From the NCBI RefSeq assembly GCF_029318635.1, contig NZ_CP119676.1:1115001-1179000 (forward strand): a stretch of DNA of 64,000 nt, read 5' to 3'. Source of the DNA: Varunaivibrio sulfuroxidans. GTDB taxonomy: Bacteria; Pseudomonadota; Alphaproteobacteria; Rhodospirillales; Magnetovibrionaceae. This document shows, one piece after another, positions 8,897 through 20,654 of this stretch. A program made the position numbers and the translations under genes. Within the stretch, counting starts at the first letter, position 1. The number at the start of each line of letters is the position of its first letter. The notes beneath the pieces were generated by a model that saw only the letters and a program-made list of their open reading frames with translations, searched no databases and had not been told where the DNA came from.

Positions 8897-9186
8897 GCTG
8901 GTCACCTGGAACTGAAATACGGTGCACATATGACGCACGGAAAAAGGCTTCGGCTAGGAAGGGTCCGCGCCATAATGCGGGAACATCATAAGCGGGCCAT
9001 GACGACGTCCGAAGCCTTTTTTCCGTGCGCCCAAACGATCATAGAGGCAAAGCGGGTCCCCCATACGGCGCGCCCGCTGCGTCAAGGACGCTCGCCGATG
9101 AACCGCATCGCCTTCACGCCCTCTCCTATCGGGCGCGCCGTATGGAGGATCATATATGAACCGTATTTCAGTTCCAGGCGACCAGC
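8897..9186. repeat. nested inverted-repeat element, non-coding
   Basis: Outer arms 8897-8923 and 9160-9186 match as an inverted repeat at 26 of 27 positions, and pairing continues with a few mismatches to 8933/9150. Inside are two further hairpins. Arm one is 8934-8953 with 9009-9029 (20 bp around GGCTTCGG, one extra T). Arm two is 9055-9076 with 9130-9151 (20 of 22, around ACGGCGCGCCCG). Each arm spans about 96 nt, so the sequence can fold into a three-way junction. It fills the convergent gap between the MocR gene and thiD and contains no credible gene. GGCCT occurs at both flanks (8889-8893, 9188-9192), possibly a target duplication. Confidence 0.75.
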
Positions 9187-9215
9187 AGGCCTTGAGCCCT
9201 TAACAACCTTGGAAG

Positions 9216-10031
9216 TTAGGCGTCGAAGGGGGCGCAGGGGTGGCCGTGGTTCAAGGGGCCGTGGCCGCGACCCAATCCCGGCGCACTTTCGATCGCCCCG
9301 CGCACGTAGGCGTGCGCCCGCTCCGCGGCATCCTCAAGGGTCATGCCCTGGGCCAGCGAACAGGCGATCGCCGAGGCTAGGGCGCAACCGGTGCCGTGGG
9401 TATGGGGGGTATCGATTCGCGCACCACTAAACGTGGCCGCCACCCGTCCGCCCGACCACAAAACATCCACCACCGGATCGACGTCGCGGTGCCCCCCTTT
9501 TATAAGAACCGCCTTTGCGCCCTGCTTTTCCAGGATCAGGGCGGCGGCGGCGAGATCGCTGTCGCCGCCAATGGCGATACCGCTTAACGCTTCGGCCTCC
9601 GGGATGTTTGGGGTCAACACCGTGGCCCTGGGCAGCAGGCGGCTTTTCAGCGTCGCCAACGCCTCGGGGTCGAGCAACGACTGCCCGCCCTTGGCCACCA
9701 TCACCGGATCGACGACGAGCGGCGTTCGCGGGCACGTCTCGGCAAGAATATCACAGACGACATCGATGGTTTCTTTTTTGTGGAGCATGCCGATCTTGAC
9801 GGCGTCGGCCCCGATGTCTTCCAGGCAGGCGCGCATCTGTTCGCCGACAAACGCGGCGGGGATATCAAAAATCGCGCGCACCCCCCGGGTGTTTTGCGCC
9901 GTCAGGGCGCTGATCGCGGTCATCGCATAGCCACCCAGGCAGGTCACCGTTTTGATGTCGCCCTGAACCCCCGCGCCGCCCCCCGAATCGGAGCCCGCGA
10001 TAATCAGCACCCGGCCTTGCGTCCGCGTCAT
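9216..10031 (-). CDS. thiD: hydroxymethylpyrimidine/phosphomethylpyrimidine kinase
   Basis: 271 residues. ThiD phosphorylates HMP and then HMP-phosphate in thiamine synthesis. Ribokinase-fold signatures are clear: IIAGSDSGGGAGVQGDIKT at the N-terminus, the YAMTAISALTAQNT segment, PVMVAKGG, and the C-terminal anion-hole motif HTHGTGCALASAIA with the catalytic Asp region. Start at 10031 gives the family N-terminus directly. It follows glmM by 22 bases and is probably co-transcribed with it. A second thiamine gene, thiE, lies at 29809. Confidence 0.93.
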   Translation of the reverse strand: MTRTQGRVLIIAGSDSGGGAGVQGDIKTVTCLGGYAMTAISALTAQNTRGVRAIFDIPAAFVGEQMRACLEDIGADAVKIGMLHKKETIDVVCDILAETCPRTPLVVDPVMVAKGGQSLLDPEALATLKSRLLPRATVLTPNIPEAEALSGIAIGGDSDLAAAALILEKQGAKAVLIKGGHRDVDPVVDVLWSGGRVAATFSGARIDTPHTHGTGCALASAIACSLAQGMTLEDAAERAHAYVRGAIESAPGLGRGHGPLNHGHPCAPFDA

Positions 10032-10053
10032 GGCGTCCTCGCCGCGATCGCCC

Positions 10054-11394
10054 CTAACTCTGGGCACGTTCAATCGCCTGCGCGATGGTGTCGATGATTC
10101 CACGGATCACGTGTTCGTCCTCGCCTTCCGCCATCACCCGGATCAGAGGCTCGGTGCCCGATTTTCGGATCAACAATCGTCCACGACCGCCCAGACGTTT
10201 TTCGCCGTCGGCGATGGCCCCTCTAACCGCCGGGGCGTCGAGGGGTTTCCCATTGGAAAATCGCACATTGCGAAGATGCTGGGGCAGCGGATCGAAAATC
10301 CGAAAAAGGTCGCTCGCCGATTTGTCCTGCGCGCCTAAAATGGCCAAAATTTGCAGCGCCGCGACAAGACCGTCACCGGTAGTACCGAAATCGGACAACA
10401 CGATATGGCCCGACTGCTCGCCGCCGACATTGAAGCCGCCGCCACGCATCCGCTCGACAACATATCGGTCGCCCACCGGGGTGCGTTCCAGGGTCAGGCC
10501 GCGCCCACGCAGGTAATGTTCCAGCCCCATGTTGGACATCACGGTGGCGACCAAGCCGCCGCCCTTCAGCGCCCCGATATCCGCCCACCGTCCGGCGATC
10601 AGCGCCATTAATTGGTCGCCATCGACAAGTTTTCCCTTTTCGTCGGACACCAAGATGCGGTCGGCGTCGCCATCCAAGGTAATCCCGACATCCGCGCCTT
10701 CTTCGCACACCCGACGGCAAAGCGCCTCGGGATGGGTCGAACCGCACCCGGCGTTGATGTTGAAGCCGTCGGGCGACGCCCCGATCACCACGACCTCGGC
10801 GCCCAGTTCCCACAGAACCTCGGGGGCGACCTTGTAGGCCGCGCCGTGGGCGCAATCGAGCACCACCTTCAAACCTTCCAGCGAGGCGCCGCGGGGGAAG
10901 GTCTGCTTGACGAATTCGATATAACGTCCCTGGGCGTCCTCGACCCGTTTCGCGCGCCCCAAGTGCGCCGGCGCGGCGAGCCCCGTATCCATATCGCCCT
11001 GCACGCGCGCTTCGATTTCGTGCTCCACCGCGTCGGACAGTTTATGCCCGTCGGGTCCGAACAGCTTGATCCCGTTATCCGCATAGGGGTTGTGCGACGC
11101 CGAGATCATCACCCCGATATCGGCGCGCATCGAACGGGTCAGCATGGCGACGGCCGGGGTCGGCATCGGGCCGACCAGAAATACATCCATCCCCATCGAC
11201 AGGAATCCGGCGCTCAGGGCCTGTTCGATCATATAGCCGGAAAGTCGGGTATCCTTGCCGATCACCACCCGGTGACGGTGATCGCCGCGGTTGAAATGCA
11301 GGGCGGCGGCCTGGCCGACGCGCAGCGCCATGTCCGCCGTCATCGGCGGGGTATTGGCGGTGGCGCGAATGCCGTCGGTGCCGAAAAGTTTCAT
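10054..11394 (-). CDS. glmM: phosphoglucosamine mutase
   Basis: 446 residues, the usual GlmM length. It converts glucosamine-6-P to glucosamine-1-P for UDP-GlcNAc, hence peptidoglycan and LPS. Visible motifs: KLFGTDGIR at the N-terminus, the phosphoserine loop [15 protein letters not shown], the metal loop TLDGDADRI, the sugar loop GGEQSGHIV, and the C-terminal phosphate site [14 protein letters not shown]. The start ATG at 11394 was preferred by family N-terminus; an in-frame ATG lies 12 bases upstream. Order folP-glmM-thiD on one strand. Confidence 0.95.
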   Translation of the reverse strand: MKLFGTDGIRATANTPPMTADMALRVGQAAALHFNRGDHRHRVVIGKDTRLSGYMIEQALSAGFLSMGMDVFLVGPMPTPAVAMLTRSMRADIGVMISASHNPYADNGIKLFGPDGHKLSDAVEHEIEARVQGDMDTGLAAPAHLGRAKRVEDAQGRYIEFVKQTFPRGASLEGLKVVLDCAHGAAYKVAPEVLWELGAEVVVIGASPDGFNINAGCGSTHPEALCRRVCEEGADVGITLDGDADRILVSDEKGKLVDGDQLMALIAGRWADIGALKGGGLVATVMSNMGLEHYLRGRGLTLERTPVGDRYVVERMRGGGFNVGGEQSGHIVLSDFGTTGDGLVAALQILAILGAQDKSASDLFRIFDPLPQHLRNVRFSNGKPLDAPAVRGAIADGEKRLGGRGRLLIRKSGTEPLIRVMAEGEDEHVIRGIIDTIAQAIERAQS

Positions 11395-11494
11395 TGTTTT
11401 TTCCATACCATCACGCGTCGCCCCGGGGTCCAAATCCGAAGCTTTCGTTACATACCCCGGATCGCCTTAATGCGGCGTAAAAAATTGTTTCCGT

Positions 11495-12337
11495 TTATGA
11501 CGATGACTCCGCGAGCGCGCACCAGATATCGACCGCCTGGCGCGTCTGCGCGACGTCGTGAACGCGCACGATAGCCGCCCCTCGGGCGATCCCGAACAAG
11601 GCCGCCGCCAGCGACCCGCCGAGGCGCGCCTTGGGATCGTCCACCCCGGCGATGCGCCCGATGAAACTTTTGCGCGACACCCCCAGGAGAATAGGCAGAC
11701 CAAGCGCCGAAAAACGTTCGAGTCCCGCGATCAAGGTCAGGTTATGGGCATCGGTTTTGCCGAAACCTATTCCCGGATCAAGCGCTATTTTTTCCCGTGC
11801 GATTCCAGCGGCGACGCAAGCCGCGACACGTGCTTCGAGGTAGCCGAGCACTTCGGCGCAAACATCGACGTAATGTGGGGCTTTTTGCATCGTTCCCGGC
11901 TCGCCGCGCATGTGCATGAGAACGATATCGGTCCCGCTTTGGGCGGCGACGCGAAGGGCGTCGCCATCGCCCTCGAGTCCCGAAACGTCGTTAATGATCC
12001 GCGCCCCGGCGCGCGCCGCCTCGGCCATCACCAAGCTATGGCGGGTATCGACGGAAACGACGATTCCCTCGGCGCTTAGGGTTTCGATTACCGGGACGAC
12101 GCGGGCGCATTCCTCATCAATGGTGACGGGCTGCGCGCCGGGACGGGTCGATTCGCCGCCGATGTCGATAATGTCCGCGCCCTGAGCGGTAAGCGCCCGC
12201 CCTCGAGCGATAGCGGCGGCGCGGTCGAACGCCTCGCCGCCGTCGGAAAAACTGTCCGGCGTGACGTTCACGATCCCCATCAGCAAAGGGCGGCGTAGCG
12301 TCAAACCCGCGAACGTATCGTGTACATTATGTGTCAT
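11495..12337 (-). CDS. folP: dihydropteroate synthase
   Basis: 280 residues. Condenses pABA with the pterin pyrophosphate in folate synthesis; target of sulfonamides. Motifs: LMGIVNVTPDSFSDGG, DIGGESTRPGA, NDVSGLEGD, IVLMHMRGEPGTM, DPGIGFGKT and LLGVSRKSFIG, giving a complete TIM-barrel active site. Start at ATG 12337; a GTG six bases upstream is an alternative, and neither has a strong ribosome binding site. An intrinsic terminator at 12357-12385 separates it from ftsH, so it likely has its own promoter or depends on read-through. Confidence 0.94.
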   Translation of the reverse strand: MTHNVHDTFAGLTLRRPLLMGIVNVTPDSFSDGGEAFDRAAAIARGRALTAQGADIIDIGGESTRPGAQPVTIDEECARVVPVIETLSAEGIVVSVDTRHSLVMAEAARAGARIINDVSGLEGDGDALRVAAQSGTDIVLMHMRGEPGTMQKAPHYVDVCAEVLGYLEARVAACVAAGIAREKIALDPGIGFGKTDAHNLTLIAGLERFSALGLPILLGVSRKSFIGRIAGVDDPKARLGGSLAAALFGIARGAAIVRVHDVAQTRQAVDIWCALAESSS

Positions 12338-12356
12338 GCGCACACAATGGCCCCAA

Positions 12357-12385
12357 AAAAAATCCCGCACAAGGCGAGATTTTTT
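12357..12385 (-). terminator. intrinsic terminator downstream of ftsH
   Basis: Reading the minus strand, a perfect 12-bp stem (AAAAAATCTCGC with GCGGGATTTTTT, one G-U pair) encloses a 5-base loop and is followed by a T-run of eight. It starts about 30 bases after the ftsH stop codon and ends about 20 bases before the folP start. Confidence 0.8.
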
Positions 12386-12413
12386 CGAAAAAGAACGCCC
12401 GAGGCGTCGGATA

Positions 12414-14375
<1,962 letters not shown>

Positions 14376-14555
14376 CGGCGTATCCCTTCATTAAACTTTA
14401 AATTCAAACGCGACCGTTTTCGCCGCGCCCCGCCCGATCAACGAGCATCCGCATCACACTCCGTAGCATACCACGGAACCTTTCTGAGATAATCCCGCTT
14501 CACCGCCACGCAAGGGCAAACTCTTTTATCTTCCACTATATTCCATGACCAACGC

Positions 14556-16028
14556 TTACGCGAAGACCTCGTGCGCCAGCCTTACGGTGTTTCCGGCAAC
14601 GTGGCGCAAAACGGGCAAACGCGCAAGCCCCCAATCCCGCCGGTAGCCCAAATGAGGCACCGCCACCACGCCCAAATCATCCTTGACGGCGGGCAAGGAC
14701 ATCCGCGCGATAAGGGGAATCGGATGGCTTTTCAAGCCCGGCGCACGCACCGCCAGTTCCCGCCACCCCGCACTGTCCAGCGCGTCGAGATAACGCCCCA
14801 CGGGCGCATCCGCCCGCACATCGACCTCGAAACGATGGTCGAACGTATGACGTCCCGGCGTCAATGGCAGCGCCGATACGCCGCGAATTTCGCGCGCCAC
14901 CAAAAGTGTCCCCGGGTCGGCTTCAGACCCCGTTCCCGGAGCCTGAACAAGGAGACGGCATCCCGCCAAGGTGCGACCGGCAAAGGTCTTGTCCCCGTCC
15001 CCGTCCCCGTCCCCGTCCCCGTCCCCGTCCCCGTCCCCGTCCCCGCCCCCGACCGGGACGAGCGCGCCCAACAAGGCGTCCAAGCCGTCGCGCCGAGCGG
15101 CGTAGTTTCGCCCCCCGACCCGCGCCAAGACCCACGCCAGAACGCGCCGCGCCAAGGCGCGATGGGCGGCGCGCAAAGGTGAAAGTTCGATTTGGGCATA
15201 ACCGGCCTCGAAAAAGCGGACATGGCGGTCAATCCAAGAATACGCCAGCGCTTCGATCAATTCGCGCAAAACGCCCGCCTTGCGGCAGACGCCGAGCGCG
15301 CCATCCTTGAGCGCCGCCCCACCCGGACGCGCCAACGCCTGGCGCACCCGAACGCGCTCATAGCGCCGGTCTCGGTTCGACGGGTCCTCGATCCACGATT
15401 GCCCTTTCGCGCGCAACGTCGCCCGCAAGGAAGATGGCGAAATTTCCAACAAAGGCCGCGCAAGAACGATTCCATCGCGCACCAGTGTCGAACGCATGGC
15501 GGCCAAAGTTTCGATCTCTCCGCCACGCGCCAGACGCATCAGCGCGGTTTCCGCCTGATCATCCTCATGATGCGCCAACAACACCGTCGTCACCCCGTTG
15601 TCGCGACACCAGTCGGTCAACAAGGCGTAGCGGGCGGTTCGGGCGGCTTCTTGAATGGCTGTGCGGGGCTTGACGCCGCGCCAACGCAACGTGACATGGG
15701 CGACCCCGCGGGCCGCCAGCCAGCACGCAACCCGAGCGGCTTCCCGCGCCGAATTTTCACGCAGGGCATGATCCACTCCAAGGGCGGTCATCGCAACGTC
15801 CCGCCGAGCGCACCAGTCGGCGACGAGACACGTCAAGGCCATGCTATCGGCCCCACCGGAAACCGCCACCGCCAAACCGCCACGGCGCACGTCGGGAAGT
15901 TCGAGACGCGCCATCAGACGCGCGAACAATCGGTCATCGAGAGCGCCCGTCCACGTCTGCTCCAACGCGGGCGGACGTTCGAATCGCACGTCTCCAGCGT
16001 CCATTCGATCGTCCCCGTTCAACGTCAT
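14556..16028 (-). CDS. tilS: tRNA(Ile)-lysidine synthase
   Basis: 490 residues. The PP-loop SGGADSMALTCLVADW gives the N-type ATP pyrophosphatase core that modifies C34 of tRNA(Ile2) to lysidine; LGVDHALRENS and LAHHEDDQAETALMRLARG are further TilS signatures. The start ATG 16028 has GAGAGG upstream. An unusual (Gly-Asp)9 tract near the middle is encoded by a hexanucleotide microsatellite, and the C-terminal region is longer than in many TilS proteins. TilS is normally essential. It lies between cpoB and ftsH. Confidence 0.92.
   Translation of the reverse strand: MTLNGDDRMDAGDVRFERPPALEQTWTGALDDRLFARLMARLELPDVRRGGLAVAVSGGADSMALTCLVADWCARRDVAMTALGVDHALRENSAREAARVACWLAARGVAHVTLRWRGVKPRTAIQEAARTARYALLTDWCRDNGVTTVLLAHHEDDQAETALMRLARGGEIETLAAMRSTLVRDGIVLARPLLEISPSSLRATLRAKGQSWIEDPSNRDRRYERVRVRQALARPGGAALKDGALGVCRKAGVLRELIEALAYSWIDRHVRFFEAGYAQIELSPLRAAHRALARRVLAWVLARVGGRNYAARRDGLDALLGALVPVGGGDGDGDGDGDGDGDGDGDKTFAGRTLAGCRLLVQAPGTGSEADPGTLLVAREIRGVSALPLTPGRHTFDHRFEVDVRADAPVGRYLDALDSAGWRELAVRAPGLKSHPIPLIARMSLPAVKDDLGVVAVPHLGYRRDWGLARLPVLRHVAGNTVRLAHEVFA
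14991..15050. repeat. hexanucleotide microsatellite inside tilS
   Basis: Nine perfect tandem copies of GTCCCC (14991-15044) followed by one imperfect copy. On the coding strand each unit reads Gly-Asp. Because the unit is 6 bp, copy-number changes keep the tilS frame and only alter the length of an acidic linker. Confidence 0.95.
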
Positions 16029-16118
16029 GTCCGCCTCTCGTCGCGTACAAACGTCACACCCCAAGAACCCATCCGTCGCAGCGACCGCCAAGATCGGAGG
16101 GCGGAGACGCGGCTTCGA

Positions 16119-17246
16119 TTACTTCGAGCACCCGTAATGCGCCTCCTCGCGCTTTAGCGTCGTTGCGATCGGCGCACGCATCTTGGGATACGCACTTTTC
16201 ACTTTGGAAAAGGCGGCGCAGGCTTCCGTCTTCTTGCCCAGGTTGCCCAGGGACATGCCTAGCTTTAGCAGGCTGTCGGGCGCTTTCGGTCCCTTGGGCG
16301 CTTTCTGATAGGCTTCGAGAAAGGCCTTCGCCGCAGGAACGTACTGCGCCCGCACGTAGTACGTCTCCCCCAGCCAGTAGCGGGCATTATCGACCAGGGG
16401 ATCTTTCCCATTGCGGTCAATGAACGCCTTCAGGGCGGTTTCCGCCGTATCGTATTTGCCGTCGCTCAACAATCCGAAAACATATTTATATTGGCTTTTG
16501 GCGTCTCCCGGCGGCAACACCGACTCGGAGGTCGCGGCTTGTTCGGAAACGGACGTCGGCGAGGTCGCCGCCCCGGTCTGGCTGCGGTTTCCCTGCTGCG
16601 CACTTTTGCTCAATTCCGCCTGTTTATCCAATTCCGCCTGTTTGTCCAATTCCGATTGCGTGATCGTCCCCAGGGGGTGCGCGGGCGCACCCACGGACGG
16701 CATCGCTTCACCGCGCACAACCTCTCCCGGCGCGGGCGCCCCCTGGGTAAGCGGCTGCGCCGACGTGGCGCTCCCCGCGACCCGTCCTTCAAGGCTGCTT
16801 AAGCGAAAATCGACATCGGCGACCAATTTATCGAGGCGCTGGGTCAATTTATCGACCTTGTACGATAGCGTTTCGTTCGCCCCGGTTTGTTGGCGCATTT
16901 CGCCCTCAAGGGCGGAAATGCGTTCATCGAAGCGATCTAGGGTGTAATTGTCCGCCCCCACGCCTGGAGGCGTGGCGCCGGACGGGGACGTTGGCGCACC
17001 CGCCGAGGACGTCGCCGGGGAGGGCAACGAAGTCGGGGCATCCGTGCGGCCCGTCGCCAATTGCATATGCAAGGTGCGAATATCCCGCTGCAAACGGTCG
17101 ATCCGATGGACCAGCTGTTCGATGGTGGTTCCGTCGGGGGGCGTTCCATCGGAACTTTGCGCCCACGCCGGAGTGGGGGCGCCGACCAGTCGTATGCTCA
17201 TCGCGACGACCGCCACCGTGAGGACACGCGCCAACTTTCTATTCAT
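16119..17246 (-). CDS. cpoB: cell division coordinator CpoB (YbgF)
   Basis: 375 residues. Signal peptide (RVLTVAVVAMSIRLVG... PAWAQ), then a coiled-coil region (about 35-65 and 95-135), a Pro/Ala/Ser-rich linker with a six-residue repeat (AELDKQ twice, then AELSKS), and C-terminal TPR repeats (YKYVFGLLSDGKYDTAETAL, ARYWLGETYYVRAQY, DSLLKLGMSLGNLGK). CpoB binds TolA and links peptidoglycan synthesis to outer-membrane constriction. ATG 17246 has GGGGATGA upstream. Downstream of pal, but an intrinsic terminator and a ~360-base gap separate them. Confidence 0.93.
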   Translation of the reverse strand: MNRKLARVLTVAVVAMSIRLVGAPTPAWAQSSDGTPPDGTTIEQLVHRIDRLQRDIRTLHMQLATGRTDAPTSLPSPATSSAGAPTSPSGATPPGVGADNYTLDRFDERISALEGEMRQQTGANETLSYKVDKLTQRLDKLVADVDFRLSSLEGRVAGSATSAQPLTQGAPAPGEVVRGEAMPSVGAPAHPLGTITQSELDKQAELDKQAELSKSAQQGNRSQTGAATSPTSVSEQAATSESVLPPGDAKSQYKYVFGLLSDGKYDTAETALKAFIDRNGKDPLVDNARYWLGETYYVRAQYVPAAKAFLEAYQKAPKGPKAPDSLLKLGMSLGNLGKKTEACAAFSKVKSAYPKMRAPIATTLKREEAHYGCSK

Positions 17247-17610
17247 ATGTTCATCCCCAATATCTTCAATAATCCTCGGCGTTTTCGGATTTTTCGGCGC
17301 GCGACATCTGTCCTGCACACGCCGATCTCGACCGGACACACCGATCCCCGCGTATAGCAAACCTCGGACGGCCACCCAAATCACACCAAATCATACGGCC
17401 CGCCGCGCCGAATTTCCACACCGTCGCATACGCCACGCGGCGCGCGCCGATCAGAGCGCAGAGGCACGCCGACATCAGACGCATTTTTTAGGGCGAAAGT
17501 GTGGCGTAGACGCAAAAGCGCCCGACCTTCACGGAAAAACCGGAAGGACAGGCGCTTTTTAACCTTGCGTGCGCGCAATACGCGGGGCGCGCGAAGCCTC
17601 TATGCGCGAA
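17247..17610. other. pal-cpoB intergenic region
   Basis: A stretch of about 360 bases holds the pal terminator (17514-17560) and no gene. Chance frames run across it on both strands, but none has a ribosome binding site and a recognisable product. A separate promoter for cpoB probably lies between 17260 and 17510. Confidence 0.5.
17514..17560 (-). terminator. intrinsic terminator after pal
   Basis: Interrupted inverted repeat: AAAAGCGCC (17514-17522) with GGCGCTTTT (17551-17559), CCTTC with GAAGG, and an inner CGG/CCG. On the minus strand the stem ends in a T-run. Located about 50 bases after the pal stop. The A-run on the other side would allow bidirectional action. Confidence 0.8.
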
Positions 17611-18132
17611 TCACTTTACGACCGTCACGGCACGGCGATTTTGCGCCCAGGCCTGCTCGTTGGAACCCAAGGCCACCGGACGTTCCTTGCCGTAGGAGAC
17701 AACATCCATGCGATCGGGAGAAATCCCCTGAGAGACAAGATAGTCGCGCACCGCGTTGGCGCGGCGCTCGCCGAGGGCGAGGTTGTATTCGCGGGTTCCC
17801 CGTTCATCGGTATGCCCCTCGATCGTCACCCGAACGCTTGGGTTGGCTTTCAGCCAAGCCGCCTGCTTTTGCAGGACGTAACGCGCTTCGGACGTGAGGT
17901 TGTATTTGTCAAACCCGAAATGAACCCGATCGCCGACATTGACCACCAAGTCTTCCTGAGTGCCCGCAGCGGGCCCCGAAACCACGGCCCCGGAGGGCGC
18001 CGAGGGTGCTGTCGTCGTCATCGGCGCGCTTGCCCCCCCGGTCCCGGCGGTGGAACCGGTTTCTGTCGGGGTGGTGCTGCACGCGGCAACGAGGGACACA
18101 ACCGCAATCATGCTTAAAACTTTAAAACGCAT
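17611..18132 (-). CDS. pal: peptidoglycan-associated lipoprotein Pal
   Basis: 173 residues. Lipoprotein signal with lipobox VAAC (Cys18), a Thr/Ala/Gly/Pro-rich linker, then an OmpA-like domain with HFGFDKYNL, the peptidoglycan-binding core VTIEGHTDERGTREYNLALGERRA and SYGKERP. Pal anchors the outer membrane to peptidoglycan and interacts with TolB. Follows tolB by 207 bases on the same strand. Confidence 0.96.
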   Translation of the reverse strand: MRFKVLSMIAVVSLVAACSTTPTETGSTAGTGGASAPMTTTAPSAPSGAVVSGPAAGTQEDLVVNVGDRVHFGFDKYNLTSEARYVLQKQAAWLKANPSVRVTIEGHTDERGTREYNLALGERRANAVRDYLVSQGISPDRMDVVSYGKERPVALGSNEQAWAQNRRAVTVVK

Positions 18133-18339
18133 CTATATCTCCTGACCTTCTGGAGCGTTCAATTTTCAACAGCCGTCCGCCGAGTGCGACACAAAACGAC
18201 TCTAGCCCTCTGGAAACACGAAACTAACCATTTCGTTTGACCCTTTTGTGACCAAACGCAAAGATAACTCGCCTCAATATTTCTTTGCCTAATGTTCGGA
18301 TAATAAAGGCCTTTACGCTGCGACTATAGGGCTAATATT

Positions 18340-19689
18340 TCAGGGAATCAAGGGGGACCACGCAGGATCGGACGCATCCGTCGGCGTAATGACCTCACGT
18401 TCGTTCGCCCCAGTCAGGTCTATGGTGTAAAGACGAGAGGTTCCCCCCCGCCCCTTGTCGTCGCTGGGGGTCTGACGGTAGAACATCAAAACCCGCCCGT
18501 TGGGCGCCCAGGTCGGCGATTCAACCAAAAAACCTTCGGCCAGCAGACGTTCGCCACTACCGTCCGGATGCATCACGCCGATATAGAACTTATGGTTCGC
18601 CATCTTGGTAAAGGCGATCAAATCACCACGCGGCGACCACACCGGGGTGGCGTAACGCCCTTTACCGAAACTAATCCGTTTGACGTTGCTCCCATCCGAA
18701 TCCATGACGTAAAGTTGCTGAGAACCGCCACGATCCGAGTTAAAGGCGACTTTCTTGCCGTCGGGCGACATGCTGGGCGAGGTGTCGATCGCCGAGTTAT
18801 GGGTCAGACGGCGCACTTCCCGGGTCGCCAGGTCCATTATATAGATTTCCGAGTTGCCGTCCTTGGCCATACTCATAATCACCTTGCGGCCATCGGGCGA
18901 AAACCGCGGCGCGAAAGTCATCCCGGGAAAATCGCCGAGCCGCTCCTGACGGCCGCTGTCAATATTGAAAATGTAAACCCGGGGCGTGTTCTTGAAATAG
19001 GACAGGTAGGTGATTTCCTGAAGCGTCGGCGAGAAGCGTGGCGTCAACACCAACGATGAGCCATCGGTCAAGAAGCGGTTATTGGCGCCGTCTTGATCCA
19101 TGATCGCCAACCGTTTTATGCGGTGATTCTTTGGCCCCGATTCGGCGACGTAGACGATCCGTGTGTCGAAGTAGCCGCTTTCACCGGTGATCCGCTCGTA
19201 GATGGCGTCGGCGATGATGTGCCCGACCCGCCGCCAATTGGACGGCACCGTGTAATAGGCGACCCCGGCCATCTGCCGTTCGGCGAAAACATCCCACAGG
19301 CGAAACTCGACCCGCAGGCGACCGTCGTTGGTTTGGATCACCCGTCCTTGGACCAGCGCCTGGGCGTTGATGATGCGCCAGTCGCCAAAGCGCGGCAAGA
19401 CGTTCAGCGAGGTGTCGGCCTGAATAAACGCCTTCGAATCGATCGGTGCGAACAAGCCCGAACGTTCCAGATCGGCGGCAATGACCGAGGCGATATCACG
19501 CCCGTAATTTTGCTCGTACGCGTTATCCCCATAAAACCGCGTCACCGCGATCGGCATCGGGGCGACGGTCCCTCGGGTGATGTCGATGCGCAGTTCGGCG
19601 CGGGCCTCGGGCGTGGGCCCGATCATGCCCAACGCCACCACCAGGAACAACAGGAAAGCCGGAACAGCAAAAACTCTAGGGCGTGTCAT
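18340..19689 (-). CDS. tolB: Tol-Pal system protein TolB
   Basis: 449 residues. Sec signal peptide (about 1-31, ending PEARA), N-terminal alpha/beta domain, then a six-bladed beta-propeller with WD40-like PD40 repeats ([58 protein letters not shown]). Periplasmic; shuttles between Pal and TolA. Its start overlaps the tolA stop by four bases, so translational coupling is expected. Confidence 0.96.
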   Translation of the reverse strand: MTRPRVFAVPAFLLFLVVALGMIGPTPEARAELRIDITRGTVAPMPIAVTRFYGDNAYEQNYGRDIASVIAADLERSGLFAPIDSKAFIQADTSLNVLPRFGDWRIINAQALVQGRVIQTNDGRLRVEFRLWDVFAERQMAGVAYYTVPSNWRRVGHIIADAIYERITGESGYFDTRIVYVAESGPKNHRIKRLAIMDQDGANNRFLTDGSSLVLTPRFSPTLQEITYLSYFKNTPRVYIFNIDSGRQERLGDFPGMTFAPRFSPDGRKVIMSMAKDGNSEIYIMDLATREVRRLTHNSAIDTSPSMSPDGKKVAFNSDRGGSQQLYVMDSDGSNVKRISFGKGRYATPVWSPRGDLIAFTKMANHKFYIGVMHPDGSGERLLAEGFLVESPTWAPNGRVLMFYRQTPSDDKGRGGTSRLYTIDLTGANEREVITPTDASDPAWSPLIP

Positions 19690-20654
19690 AAGCCGAACAT
19701 CTCCTTGGGGTTAAACGTCAACGTCATTTTTTGCCAGGTCGCATATTTTTCCGGCGGCAACTTGAAGGGCGAACAACGCGGGTTCAAAACCGCCCGCAAC
19801 GCGCTTTCGGCCATGGCGCGATAAAACGGGTCCGAGCGCATTTGGCCCGCGCCCTCCAGGCGCGCTTCGCGCACCGTGCCGTCGGGATTCATCGCCATCG
19901 CTATGGTGATGATCATGTCCTGCGCGTTTTTCGCCCCGGCGGGCGGATTCCAGCATTGAGCAATCTGGCGGCGCACTAAATCTTTCTCGCTGATCGTCAA
20001 CGGCTGCGACGCCATGTAATCGGGCGTCGCCTTTTGTAATACCTTGGCGATCTTGTCCGCGAACGATGTCTTGGCCGGCGCGCTCTTTTGAACCTGTTTT
20101 TTCTCCACCTTGGGCGGCGGCGGCGCGTTCAGCTTTTCGACCGTATGGAGCACCGACGCGAAGGGATCGGGCGCCGGCTTCTTTTTTGGCTTTGGCTTTG
20201 GCTTTGGCTCTGGTTTCGGTTTCGGTTTTGGCTTGTCCTGCTTCTTCGCCTTGACCTGGGTCACGCTGGGCGGGGCGGCCACCGCCTTGGGCGCCTTGGG
20301 AACCGGAGGCGCCTTGGGCTTGGGCGGCGGGGACGCCTTGGGCTTGGGCGGCGGGGACGCCTTGGGTTTCGGTTTTGGCTTCGGCGGTGGGGAGGCCTTG
20401 GGTTTCACTTTCGGCGGCGGCGTTTTTTTAACGGCTTCGGTCTTTTTGACGGGCTTGACATCGGCCTTCTCGGGTTTCGGACGGGTAGCGCCGACATTGG
20501 TCTTGTCGGCGACGGTCAGGACATCGACAAAAACCGGCACATCGACGTTCTGAACCGGACGGTGCAGCATCGGCAGGCCAAAATAGGCCAGCGCAAGCAC
20601 CAGGGTATGTATTCCAACCGACAGCGCCAAATTCTTATACACCGCGTCCCCCAC
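19686..20654 (-). CDS. tolA: TolA, inner-membrane/periplasmic bridge
   Basis: 322 residues beginning with GTG directly after the tolR stop. One N-terminal membrane helix ([19 protein letters not shown]), a long Lys/Pro/Ala-rich extended region made of imperfect KPKPKASPP units (about 60-190), and a C-terminal TolA/TonB-like domain ([20 protein letters not shown] ... [14 protein letters not shown]). The polyproline linker replaces the long helix seen in enterobacterial TolA. Energised by TolQR. Confidence 0.92.
   Translation of the reverse strand: MGDAVYKNLALSVGIHTLVLALAYFGLPMLHRPVQNVDVPVFVDVLTVADKTNVGATRPKPEKADVKPVKKTEAVKKTPPPKVKPKASPPPKPKPKPKASPPPKPKASPPPKPKAPPVPKAPKAVAAPPSVTQVKAKKQDKPKPKPKPEPKPKPKPKKKPAPDPFASVLHTVEKLNAPPPPKVEKKQVQKSAPAKTSFADKIAKVLQKATPDYMASQPLTISEKDLVRRQIAQCWNPPAGAKNAQDMIITIAMAMNPDGTVREARLEGAGQMRSDPFYRAMAESALRAVLNPRCSPFKLPPEKYATWQKMTLTFNPKEMFGL

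Noticed and set aside
8930..9430. Plus-strand frame of 166 codons across the nested inverted repeat
   Set aside because: Arg/Gly-rich chance frame running through repeat arms and into thiD on the other strand.
14991..15050. Hexamer tract as a CRISPR or iteron array
   Set aside because: Units are contiguous with no spacers and are in frame inside tilS; a simple microsatellite.
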